Below, piece after piece: positions 48,801 through 56,068 of a DNA stretch of 64,000 nucleotides (position 1 is its first letter; each line of letters opens with the position of its first letter). The notes under the pieces are model-generated. The model saw only the letters and a list, made by a program, of their open reading frames with translations. It did no database searches and was not told the origin of the DNA. This stretch comes from Pycnococcus provasolii (taxonomy: Eukaryota; Chlorophyta; Pseudoscourfieldiophyceae; Pseudoscourfieldiales; Pycnococcaceae). The DNA lies in the NCBI GenBank assembly GCA_938743325.2, contig OW568888.1:62001-126000 (forward strand), given 5' to 3'. The position numbers and the translations under genes were made by a program.

Positions 48801-49020
48801 GAGATGCGCGCTCTGCGGAAGTACCTGTGAGTCTTGCGACTTTTTTCTTCGGTTCCTTGTTTCCCTCGTCATCGAAGTGCGGCGCTCCCTCCATTCTGTG
48901 CACATCCGAGATCCGCTCACGTGTGAGGTCAGCGGCACCCCTCTTCGGCTGGCTTCGGCTTGGCGCGGTACCATACACCTTCGCCGGGCCTCGCCCACGG
49001 CGAATGTTGTCGACAGACAT
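45817..49020 (-). CDS. DDE-type transposase-like protein
   Basis: This is a 1067-residue uninterrupted frame, the only gene of the transposon. Its start codon is within the right inverted repeat. A basic N-terminus (1-70) leads to a helical region and a Cys/His cluster (SIGTCCVDCKNAF, about 402-414; CCYHDVSY, 383-390) that may bind zinc. The candidate catalytic core has Asp475 in LVCDFKMK, Asp560 in LSVQSDGAANYTASQL and Glu592 in YIFSETQDGKTFVDGHFG. The SDG and DGKxxxDGxFG blocks resemble the RNase H-like transposase fold. The C-terminal third is acidic, with Glu/Asp runs (about 760-850). No superfamily signature of hAT, piggyBac, Mutator or CACTA transposases was recognised. A perfect 13-bp hairpin lies within the gene near 46390-46420. 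Confidence 0.75.
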   Translation of the reverse strand: MSVDNIRRGRGPAKVYGTAPSRSQPKRGAADLTRERISDVHRMEGAPHFDDEGNKEPKKKVARLTGTSAERASRLQEALAEYNIDFQHLPSLQARSSPMSMSADQRRRVFSLFDSVCDVVAREICGNGADEFLALWHSTRAERSGAELELQRGLREMLNGDGGCRAVVKGSVERAVLQSLAIGAVSSSTPASTRSTPAAMALRRDFLLNTRASRARAFEYRRQLRSSGRVSVAMYGRMSVSDERVNANVDRALDCMNVLSWGVMWRMFVMNAEEGMRRHELMSVTRKFPTKHIVDLLGELPEELRLHRTQRFGLVKAISQRQDTTRMAVDYVKCELVLANQKRVLWVLNQSGAEDSVSLRKRVDAAFEFFNHGFKARVGDGKCCYHDVSYALGVAATESTHSIGTCCVDCKNAFQAISDVRGVAKQEHRTYLDDASLKCQLYMAHCIRVHAQQVAIDGIFEELKRDDRRVHLVCDFKMKVLQRYYRESTTLHYGKRGISLHGSAACWSDDGQTITIRYIDCVVEGDNEQDVGMTLAVMEASVTKLRQLRGPGFRLSVQSDGAANYTASQLHLLLKQVCDEQHVPLLRYIFSETQDGKTFVDGHFGKIGAALNNYCVLSRESIDDSGGRVTTANEVADALAFIGSIPGTYLLVCVLDRAHIIALLERYAPLKKLLSEVMPDGRTLDIDYVAHEYKRSSSRGPEMGTSMSKFVKEYVTAHPLRITLEYFEAMEAERMRRKNEAATHHGGGGGGGEEDDEEENDPGGTFDEEGAVNVLVAADAVEYENTHTAEEEEALTSAMDEMREADENEDEDENEDEEGQDADEDDVSLEEMCTFTRTTITRVVNCSSLQRSWRVSQRRAIDKQDELAAEYRTLPQDTRSRALRRLASMETERFATPATLTVPPSATQSATSSPERVLERGWAVRGALGTTYGARYMCAEYRRAIIEMYRAGDAHKGSKSSPGLMHEKLTKIHPNKLVPSILEIAAFVSAITQVKNINSEEAIANLLYTREDITVALIPEAASFGEHCLKKANVKVLREFLTSRQQPDDGLKPVLVARVLALCNTEV

Positions 49021-49242
49021 CCTCTAGGTGTGGCAGCAGGTGTAGTAGATTAATTGAAAATTTTCAGGAATGGACCCTGTGATGTACGCGTCGGACCAGG
49101 ACGACCGATGGCTCGTTCGATAGAGCTCGCCGAGAGCTTTCAGGAACTACCTTCGTTTTCCCCAAACCCCAGCCACTCGACTTTTCGCAAAACCGGCCCA
49201 TCTCCCACGAAGCGTACCCCTCTAAGCGGGACCCGGTGTTAA
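49014..49242. repeat. right terminal inverted repeat
   Basis: Mirror image of 45531-45769. It contains the first codons of the transposase frame at its inner end. Confidence 0.9.
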
Positions 49243-50139
49243 CTTGTTAGGAGAAGAGTGCTCACGATATTTCCTTCTTTCGTCCGGATGATGAAAAAGG
49301 CTGAAAGGGAAAGGGGGGGAGGCAAAATAAGTACAGGAAATAACGCCTCATCACCCAAGGGGACCCGAGCCCTAAAACCCTATTCCTAGCCCTAACCCTA
49401 AAACCCTAACCCTAGCCCTCCCTAGCCCTAGCCCTTACCCTAGCCTTAACCCTAGTCTTAACCCTAACCCTAGCCCTAAAACCCGAACCCCAACCCTAAA
49501 ACCCTAACCCTAAAGGCCCGAACCCTAAAGGCCCCAGCCCTAAAGGCCCTAACCCTAGAGCCCTAAAACCCTACCCTTAATCCTAAACCCTAACCCTTAC
49601 CAGTGCTCCCTGCCCCCTGATGAGGTGGAAATCCAAAACCTCCAAAAAAACCAGGGGAGACCCCAGGCCCAAGGGATTGGGCAACGCTGGATCCCCAAAC
49701 TCTCCCTTCTCCCCGACCCTCTTGCGACCCTCTCTCCCCCCTGTTTTTTCCCATTCCCATTCAGGATGATTGAGTCCAGAGAATCCGGAACCAGAGATCC
49801 TCCTCTCGGCCTCTCGGGATCCCCGGCCCCCCCACCCCTGCCCCCAGGCGCCCGACTCTTCGCGACCCCCAAACAAAACTCCCAAAGCAAAGCAGGCTCC
49901 ATCCGCGTCCTCCCCCCTCCTTTCCTCGCCAACGCCAACAACAACGCCATTTTCATTCCATTCCGCGTACATACTTTTCTTTTCTGAATTAATTAAGGCT
50001 CAGGCAGCGTTGGCTTGGAAACGTGTCGTTGTCCTTGGAGTCTTTTTTTTCCTTTCTTGCATTTTCATTTTTCCTATTTTTTTGGATTTTTGGGATTTTT
50101 TTTTTTCATTTTAGAATTCTCTTTTTTTTGTTCTTGAGA
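49243..50139. other. intergenic region upstream of MAF1
   Basis: The left part is a long degenerate CCCTAA array (listed separately). The middle (49600-49980) is C-rich with words such as ccccgaccctcttgcgaccc and gives chance frames on both strands but no recognised gene. The last 100 bases before MAF1 are T-rich (several ttttttt runs), probably the promoter or leader. Confidence 0.6.
49370..49600. repeat. long degenerate CCCTAA array
   Basis: About 230 bases made mostly of CCCTAA, CCCTAG, AAACCCTAACCC and CCTAAAGGC variants. It is the longest telomere-like tract in the window and begins about 130 bp from the transposon. Confidence 0.9.
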
Positions 50140-51516
50140 ATGAAGTTCCTCGAAGACACGGCGTTGTTGGCGTCTCTGAACAACTTCTTGTCGCGTGTTG
50201 ACGTGGGGGAATGCATCGTCAAGGGACGGGCAGAGGCGTACACGTGCAAACTTAGCAAAGTCGAAACGAAACTCTCGCGAAGTGTCGAGCACGAATTCAA
50301 CACAACGTACGATGTTTATTCCTACCAACGGGCTGCTGCTGTTGTTGCTCGTGAACCTAAGAGATTCCGTTCTTATCACCCCTTCATTCCACCCCTCCCT
50401 TCCATCGACGAAAACAACAAACAAAACAATAACAATAAACGCAACAGGTTTGCCGCCGGCATGAGCCCAACAGGAGGACCTGGAGCGCAGAACTACTTCC
50501 ACGACCACGAGCAGCTGCAACAACAACAAACTGAGGAAACACAACAACAACAACAACAACAGCAACAGCCATTATTGCAAATTCCACAGCAACCATCATC
50601 CTTGACGAGCACACTACCAGCAGCAGTCCCTGAAGACCAGCAGCAGCAACCTCAACCATCCACAAGCTACCAATCACAAGGATATCTGCCCACGACGAAC
50701 ACGGGACTTCGGCTCACGTCAGGAGCAAGCGCGGACGCTGAAACGAGCCTGCCGTTTGGAGATGTCAGTGACGCGACGAGCCGGAAAACGCTCGTGTACC
50801 TCATCGCGACGCTCAACCAACTATATCCAGACTACGACTTCTCGCACTTAAGGGCGCACCACTTCAGCCGAGAGGCTAACCTAGATACGTTCAAGGCTGA
50901 CGTCGACAATACCATGCTCGAAGTCGCACGCGAGTGGGCGCAGAGCGCGCGCATGCACGGCGCAAATGAGACGATGCACCTCGGCGACATTGGAAACTTT
51001 TCCAAAGCTGGCAGTTTCTCGCAGTACCTGTGGAGTGCGCTGGAGGAGATGATTGGGAGCATATCTGAGTGCGAAGTGTACACGTACCGCAGCGAGGAGG
51101 ACCCGGAGAATGAACTCGACGGCGACGAGCTTGCGGAGATGGCAGAGGAGGAGTACGACGAGTACTCATACAGCGCATATGCAGACTTGTCGCCAAACGG
51201 CCAAGGATCGCCGGGCTCGATGAGTCCGGCGAAGCCCGTTCTCCCACCGATGTCTTCTTCGAACATCATGAACGTTGACGACTCGACGATGACGCGCATG
51301 GGAAGTGGCGTGCAGCCAAGCACGGGACGCTCGAGCGTGTGGAGCTTCAAGTACTTTTTGTACAACAAGCAGAGGAAACGCGTGTTGTTCTTCACGTGCA
51401 AGGCTGTGTCGAAGCACGCGCTCGCTGCCGTTCGAAGCGGTACCCCGCGTAAGAACTTCGCGACATCCTCCGACGAGGAGCAGGATGAATACACTTTTGA
51501 CGACATGGAACTGTAA
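50140..51516 (+). CDS. MAF1: MAF1, RNA polymerase III repressor
   Basis: I chose the ATG at 50140 (MKFLEDTALLASLNNFL), the conserved MAF1 start, giving 458 residues. The upstream part of the frame is T-rich leader. Conserved box A covers SLNNFLSRVDVGECIVKGRAEAYTCK. Box B is YLIATLNQLYPDYDFSHL...HFSREANL. Box C is YLWSALEEMIGSISECEVYTY...EDPENELD. WSFKYFLYNKQRKRVLFFTC closes the fold. A Gln-rich loop of about 130 residues lies between boxes A and B, where other MAF1 proteins carry a phosphorylated linker. MAF1 binds Pol III when nutrients or growth signals fall and blocks tRNA and 5S rRNA synthesis. Confidence 0.95.
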   Translation: MKFLEDTALLASLNNFLSRVDVGECIVKGRAEAYTCKLSKVETKLSRSVEHEFNTTYDVYSYQRAAAVVAREPKRFRSYHPFIPPLPSIDENNKQNNNNKRNRFAAGMSPTGGPGAQNYFHDHEQLQQQQTEETQQQQQQQQQPLLQIPQQPSSLTSTLPAAVPEDQQQQPQPSTSYQSQGYLPTTNTGLRLTSGASADAETSLPFGDVSDATSRKTLVYLIATLNQLYPDYDFSHLRAHHFSREANLDTFKADVDNTMLEVAREWAQSARMHGANETMHLGDIGNFSKAGSFSQYLWSALEEMIGSISECEVYTYRSEEDPENELDGDELAEMAEEEYDEYSYSAYADLSPNGQGSPGSMSPAKPVLPPMSSSNIMNVDDSTMTRMGSGVQPSTGRSSVWSFKYFLYNKQRKRVLFFTCKAVSKHALAAVRSGTPRKNFATSSDEEQDEYTFDDMEL

Positions 51517-51558
51517 ACGTACAAAACAAACCTTTTTTTTGGCTCTTCAATTATTATT

Positions 51559-51570
<12 letters not shown>

Positions 51571-51592
<22 letters not shown>

Positions 51593-51594
51593 AT
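51571..51594. repeat. GT microsatellite
   Basis: A ggtgtgtgtgtgtgtgtgtg run lies after a T-rich tract in the short MAF1 3' flank. Confidence 0.9.
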
Positions 51595-51656
51595 TGGAAT
51601 CAAAGAAAAAAAGAAAAACTCGAAAGTTCCTAACAAAACATGAAACGTGCGCGCAC

Positions 51657-52103
51657 TTAGATGGCACCAGTGAGTTTGCTGAGAATGGCGCACGTCCCAA
51701 TGAAGACGGATATCCACAGAAAATAGTTTCCGCCCATTTTTGTGTTCGGTCCCCCTCCGAATCCCACGTACTCGTCCCTAAGTTTTTTCTTCTGCTCCAT
51801 GGACATTTCCTTTCGCAAAAACAGCTCACCATCCGCCTGCGTGTACTCCGGCTTTTCCGGCTCCTGAGGCTCCTGAGGCTCCTGTGGAGCGTCTGCAGTC
51901 CCCCCTAAGATTTTGTCGAGGTTATCCTCTTGACTTGATCTCGTAAGCACGGAAGGAAAGCGACCAAAGCTTTGGTAACGACGACGATGACTCTGGAACC
52001 TCTGGGAGGAGAGGCCAAGATGGGGGCGAGAGACAACCTTAGCACTATAAGCACCAGCACGAGCACGAGCAACACAACAAGATGGCATGGCTGCGAACGG
52101 CAT
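51657..52103 (-). CDS. small predicted plastid membrane protein
   Basis: This is a 148-residue frame with an ATG at 52103. The first 55 residues are rich in Ser, Arg and Ala and nearly free of acids, like a plastid transit peptide (a twin Arg run, RRRYQSFGRFP, sits near its end). The mature part has a Pro/Glu repeat (PQEPQEPQEPEKPEYTQ), a charged segment (EMSMEQKKKLRDEYVGFGG) and one C-terminal membrane span (NYFLWISVFIGTCAILSKLT). It is similar in plan to small thylakoid or envelope proteins. No family name can be given. It is convergent with MAF1, with 140 bases between. Confidence 0.6.
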   Translation of the reverse strand: MPFAAMPSCCVARARAGAYSAKVVSRPHLGLSSQRFQSHRRRYQSFGRFPSVLTRSSQEDNLDKILGGTADAPQEPQEPQEPEKPEYTQADGELFLRKEMSMEQKKKLRDEYVGFGGGPNTKMGGNYFLWISVFIGTCAILSKLTGAI

Positions 52104-52632
52104 GCTGCTTGCTTGTGTATTTATTTTTGAGAGACTTATACACGATTGCGACCAGGGGAACGAGCTGCGTGCTGCGTCAGAAAATAATAATGTGGTAGCA
52201 AATCAAAGCAATACCGTATTCTATGGGGATACCGGTTCACCCCCCTAAAAAAAACCCGATTCCTAATTAGGGTTACGTGGAAACCCTAACCCGAGGTCCC
52301 TACCCGGTCCCATGTTGTATCCTCGTATGGCGTTCCTGGTATGGCGTCGACGCTCACACAGCACGCTCTCCCTATACATATCTAAATAGGATGAAAACAA
52401 CATGTATTTATGATTGAACACCACCTCGAAATTGGGATCAACATATATATATATATATATATATATGCGTTCATGTGCGCGCGTGCATGCGTGTACTGAA
52501 TTTGGATCTTCAGTCAAGCATAAGGGCCAGCCGTACGTACATGTACGTACCAGTTCTTCAATAATTTACACACTTTGTTGACTTGCAAATAAAATAAATA
52601 TATCTTGTCATCCTCGCTCGGAAAACTGCACA
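52104..52632. other. intergenic region with AT microsatellite
   Basis: It contains scattered CCCTAA pieces (52262-52290), an (AT)n run at about 52442-52466 and palindromic words such as gtacgtacatgtacgtac (52532-52549). No gene is seen. Confidence 0.6.
52442..52466. repeat. AT microsatellite
   Basis: About 12 AT dinucleotides in a row. Confidence 0.95.
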
Positions 52633-53979
52633 TCATCTCCCTCGAGGTTCTCTCGTCCCGCCGAACGCCAGGCCGCCGCCACGACCGCTCAGGCCACGGC
52701 CGCCATGCTTGAACAGACCCGCGTCGCTGCCCGTCGCCAAGTTGCGGTGACGCAGCGTGTAGTTCTGTATCGGGTGAACGTGCCCCTTGCCCCACACGTT
52801 CAGGTTCGGCATGTGGCGGAGCGCCTTCTCGTGCTTCAGCTGAATGCGATTCAGCGCGCGAAAGCGAAGTCGGCTCTGCTCCAACAACGAGTCCAGCTGA
52901 GACACGAGACGGCCTTTCGGGTCGTCGAAGCTGTTGCCCTTCAGCTCAATCTCCGCGACGCGGTTATCCTTGTTCTCCTGGATCGCGCGAATCAGCGCCT
53001 TCAGTCCCTGCACCGTCACGTAGTTGCTGTTCAGGCCGATTTCCGTGACTGTGTGATTCATCTTGATCACATCCGCAATCAGCTCGACGCCGTAGTCGTA
53101 CAGGCAGTTGCGAGACAGGTTGAGGTGCTGAAGCGTCGCGTTGAAGCTGAAGCCAGCCTCGCCCCCGCCGTCCAGCGCGTCAGAGAGCACTTCCATGCCC
53201 GCAAAGTCCTTTCCGCCATCCGTGAGGCTGTTGCTCTGCAGGTCAAGGCTGAGCAGCGTGTGGTTCGCCCGAAGTCCGTTCGCGAGCGCCTTGAGCCCCT
53301 GGCTTGTGATGCCGCACTCCATGAGAGTGAGCTCCGTCAAGTTGGTCGCGGGGTTGAGCAGAACGGTGGCGATGGTGGAAGGCGAGCCGGACCCCATGGC
53401 GTTGCCGTCGAGGTACAGGCACTCGAGCTTGGTGGACTTCTGCGCGCTCGCGAGCATATCCTCGACGTCCATGGCACGCAGGTGCCAGTACGCGCAGTTC
53501 GCCACGGTGAGGTTGTCGTCGCGCAGGTCGTCCATCACCTTGACGAAGAGTCGTCTGAATTCTTCCTCTTTCTTCTTCTTTTTGTTCTCGAGGTATTCTT
53601 CGCTGTGACTTCCGAGGCTTGTGAGCGACTTCCTGCTCGGGCTCCCGCTTCCTGGCGTGTTTGCGCGGCTTCCTGAAGGTGCATCTTGGCTGCTTGCGGC
53701 GGAGAGCAGTCCCGCGCGCATGCGCGCCCCGCCGACGGCGGAGCTGACGGTTCTCGGCGGCCAGTGCGCCGCCTGGGACAGAAGGAGTGCGGAAGACGGC
53801 GACCCAAAAGATGGCGACCCTCCCGTCCCTGGCGTCGATGCCCTCGAGGCTGGGCTAGTTGCAGACTTATTCGCAGGTCCCGAACGCGGCGGCGTACGTG
53901 CAAGTTCGTTCGCAGACATTGACGACGGGGTAGGAGTCTCCGCCAAGGCTGCGGACACCGAAGAGCGCGTAGACACCAT
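52633..53979 (-). CDS. leucine-rich repeat protein (RNI-like)
   Basis: This is a 448-residue frame from an ATG at 53979. The first 130 residues are Ser/Pro/Thr-rich and probably disordered, followed by a Lys/Glu run (ENKKKKKEEEFRRLF). Leucine-rich repeats of ribonuclease-inhibitor type span about 165-355: LECLYLDGNAMGSG, LTELTLMECGITSQGLKALA, LLSLDLQSNSLTDGG, LQHLNLSRNCLYDYGVELIA, VTEIGLNSNYVTVQGLKALI and VAEIELKGNSFDD. The C-terminus is Gly/Arg-rich with a GRG motif. Such proteins are protein-binding scaffolds, for example Ran-GAP- or tropomodulin-like. No catalytic residue identifies a specific family. Confidence 0.8.
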   Translation of the reverse strand: MVSTRSSVSAALAETPTPSSMSANELARTPPRSGPANKSATSPASRASTPGTGGSPSFGSPSSALLLSQAAHWPPRTVSSAVGGARMRAGLLSAASSQDAPSGSRANTPGSGSPSRKSLTSLGSHSEEYLENKKKKKEEEFRRLFVKVMDDLRDDNLTVANCAYWHLRAMDVEDMLASAQKSTKLECLYLDGNAMGSGSPSTIATVLLNPATNLTELTLMECGITSQGLKALANGLRANHTLLSLDLQSNSLTDGGKDFAGMEVLSDALDGGGEAGFSFNATLQHLNLSRNCLYDYGVELIADVIKMNHTVTEIGLNSNYVTVQGLKALIRAIQENKDNRVAEIELKGNSFDDPKGRLVSQLDSLLEQSRLRFRALNRIQLKHEKALRHMPNLNVWGKGHVHPIQNYTLRHRNLATGSDAGLFKHGGRGLSGRGGGLAFGGTREPRGR

Positions 53980-54840
53980 ACGAATACTTAATTGTTTATT
54001 TAGTTATCTACAACTAATTACGATAAGTAAGAGCGAGCACACACACACACACACAAGAAACACTCCCAAAGTTAAGGCGAGAGACAACCTTTGCAAGGGA
54101 AGGGAAATGAGCGAGCAAGTGTGAAATAAATAAATGCCTTAATGTCGCCCCTTAAGGCCGAACTCGTGTAAGCTTTGAGTGGTGCTCCAGTAGAATGGTG
54201 GGCCGCGCCCTTTACTTTTCCGTGGCGTCGAGTCTTGCTTGGGTGCCACAACGAATAGGTTTCCACTTTCCTCTTACGTAGAGAGCTTTGCAATGAGCTG
54301 TTTGTGGCTATCACCACTTAAGGTTAATAAACTGACCAGGGCCTATATAGCACCGTACCACTGGTCTAACGGCCAAAAAAGCTTCTGGAGTTGTGGGGGG
54401 TATGTAGTCCCATTTTGTTTGAGGCAAGAGTCTAGACGGTACAGTGTTTACCACCGGTATGTGCTGGAATGCACGCGTATGGGAAGGACTTGTTCGCTGT
54501 ACCACCGGTGAGCTTAATCAGGCTGTAGGGTTGGGGTTTGGCCGGGTTTAGGGTTAGGGTTGTAGGTTGGGGTTAGGGGCTTAGGTCTGTAGGGTTAGGG
54601 TTGGAGGGTTAGGGCTACGGTTAGGGTTGGAGGGTTAGGGTTGGAGGGTTAGGGTAGCAGGGTTAGGGGTTAGAGAGGCTCTCAACCGTTTTTTCTCCAA
54701 CGCGGCGGACATTTCCGCCATTAGCAAAATAAATCGCCGAACCACGGTATCTCGCTTCTGTGCTTCTTCCCTTTGGTTTGGTCGTCGAAATTCCCAGAGG
54801 AGTCTGGAGGACAAGTAATTTCAAAGGCACATCACTCGTC
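53980..54840. other. 0.86-kb region with AC repeat and TTAGGG array
   Basis: It holds an (AC)n run near 54038-54055, an unassigned stretch 54100-54520 with no clear gene, and a TTAGGG-type array at 54527-54670. The start of the PLA2 frame upstream of its signal peptide is probably leader. No tRNA or other RNA gene was recognised. Confidence 0.5.
54527..54670. repeat. interstitial TTAGGG array
   Basis: About twelve GGGTTAGGGTT-type units with ggttggag and tgtaggtt spacers. The orientation is opposite to the 49.4-kb tract. Confidence 0.9.
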
Positions 54841-55842
54841 ATGATGTCCCTGTGTTCTTTCCTCCTCCTTCTCACACTTCACCTCCTGGTGGTGGTGGTG
54901 CTTCCTGGTGGTGATGGTGTGGTGGTGATGTCGGCGGCATCCTCATCCTCATCCTCATCAGTGTCCCATCCAGCTACTCATACTACGCAAAGTAGTAATC
55001 GCGAGATGGCACTACCATCCACGTTCGTGCCAACCATGCGCGTTTGCGGAAACTACTGTGGACCTGGGTGGTGCGGAGGAACGTACGTACAGGAAGGTCC
55101 GCAGTGCCCGTTCGACCAGCTGCCCACAGACTGCAACGACGCGTGCTGCCAAGTACACGACCAGTGCTGCCGCGAGGATGCCCTCGAGCACAAGGGATGC
55201 GACCAGGCACTCGTGCAGTGCATCACGGACTGCGCGCCGTCGTTCGACCCAGGCGGCGAAGACCCAGATCCTGGGCCATACGCACCGGGACCAGGAACGA
55301 AGTGCGACGAAATGACCAGCAACTGGGTGCGACGCGTCATGCAAAGCGCAATCAACCTCGACGTCGGACAGTGCGGCGGATTTGCAACCGCCACAGTCAC
55401 GGACGCGCCTCCTGGCGCGCACACGCACGGCGCAGGTGCCATGCCTCTCACGGCGGGCGGGTACCACGCGTGGCAAATCATGGGGAAGGGTGTGCTCAGC
55501 TACATGTTCGCATTCACGCAAACGACGAGCTGGTCCGTGCTCACGAACACGGGAACGGTTGCACTCGTCAACCGCGACAACTTCGAGCACATGGCACGCA
55601 ACGAGCCGTACAACGCGGCAGCGCCTGACTTGTGCTGCGACTCGCGAAACGTCAAGAGCACCGTGTATGAGCAGGGCGTACGGATAGATCCTTGCGAACT
55701 ATCGGGGGATGGCACGTGCGAGGTGTTTGTTGTTGCCCGGTGCGACAACTCCTACACCGAATGTGCGGGTAGGTACAGTTTCGACTTTCTTGCTGACAAG
55801 GTTGGCGAAGGAGGTCTGCGCGAGGTTCGCGCGCAAGTTTGA
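54841..55842 (+). CDS. secreted phospholipase A2 with long C-terminal extension
   Basis: I chose the ATG at 54841 because it begins a signal peptide (MMSLCSFLLLLTLHLLVVVV); the frame opens earlier without support. That gives 333 residues. The PLA2 core lies at about 65-125: a Ca-loop-like CGNYCGPGWCGGTY and the active-site helix DCNDACCQVHDQCC, with His106/Asp107 and paired cysteines as in plant-type sPLA2. It hydrolyses the sn-2 ester of phospholipids in a Ca-dependent way, in the secretory pathway or outside. A further 200 residues with Cys, Gly and aromatic residues (about 150-330; TAGGYHAWQIMGKGVLSYMF, ALVNRDNFEHMA) are not part of the usual 12-20-kDa enzyme and are unrecognised. The gene is convergent with SERINC. 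Confidence 0.85.
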   Translation: MMSLCSFLLLLTLHLLVVVVLPGGDGVVVMSAASSSSSSSVSHPATHTTQSSNREMALPSTFVPTMRVCGNYCGPGWCGGTYVQEGPQCPFDQLPTDCNDACCQVHDQCCREDALEHKGCDQALVQCITDCAPSFDPGGEDPDPGPYAPGPGTKCDEMTSNWVRRVMQSAINLDVGQCGGFATATVTDAPPGAHTHGAGAMPLTAGGYHAWQIMGKGVLSYMFAFTQTTSWSVLTNTGTVALVNRDNFEHMARNEPYNAAAPDLCCDSRNVKSTVYEQGVRIDPCELSGDGTCEVFVVARCDNSYTECAGRYSFDFLADKVGEGGLREVRAQV

Positions 55843-56068
55843 CGAGTAAAACATATGTAGAAAAGTAGCAATGAAACGTAATTGAGTGTACTTCACTTCG
55901 TCCATTCACACCACGCGCACGTTTGGCGTTATTTACAGAGGCTATCAGGAGGATAAATAGAAATTGTTTACAACATCAATAATCGAGTGCAATGTCTACC
56001 TCACGAGAAAGAGTAGAAGAGTGGTGGCGACCAGCTGCTAGCTGCTAGCTGCTTCATGATAGCAAGCA

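Larger units (their letters stand above)
45531..49242 (-). mobile_element. DNA transposon with about 230-bp terminal inverted repeats
   Basis: Inverted repeats at 45531-45769 and 49014-49242 match nearly base for base over more than 200 positions; the main difference is a 15-base against 5-base replacement near the outer ends. The outer tips read ttaacacc/ggtgttaa. Target duplication is ambiguous between TTAA and AACTT. Between the repeats is essentially one 1067-residue frame on the minus strand whose ATG lies inside the right repeat. Near-identical ends and an intact frame suggest recent movement. The superfamily was not identified. Confidence 0.85.

Noticed and set aside
49583-49987. Frames on both strands in the C-rich gap before MAF1
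   Set aside because: Low-complexity Gly/Trp or Pro/Ser composition, no start context or domain.
52705-53676. Plus-strand 323-residue frame over the LRR gene
   Set aside because: Antisense shadow caused by the GC-rich third position of the LRR gene.
54100-54520. Possible tRNA or small RNA in the gap before PLA2
   Set aside because: No cloverleaf or B-box-like arrangement could be found by eye.
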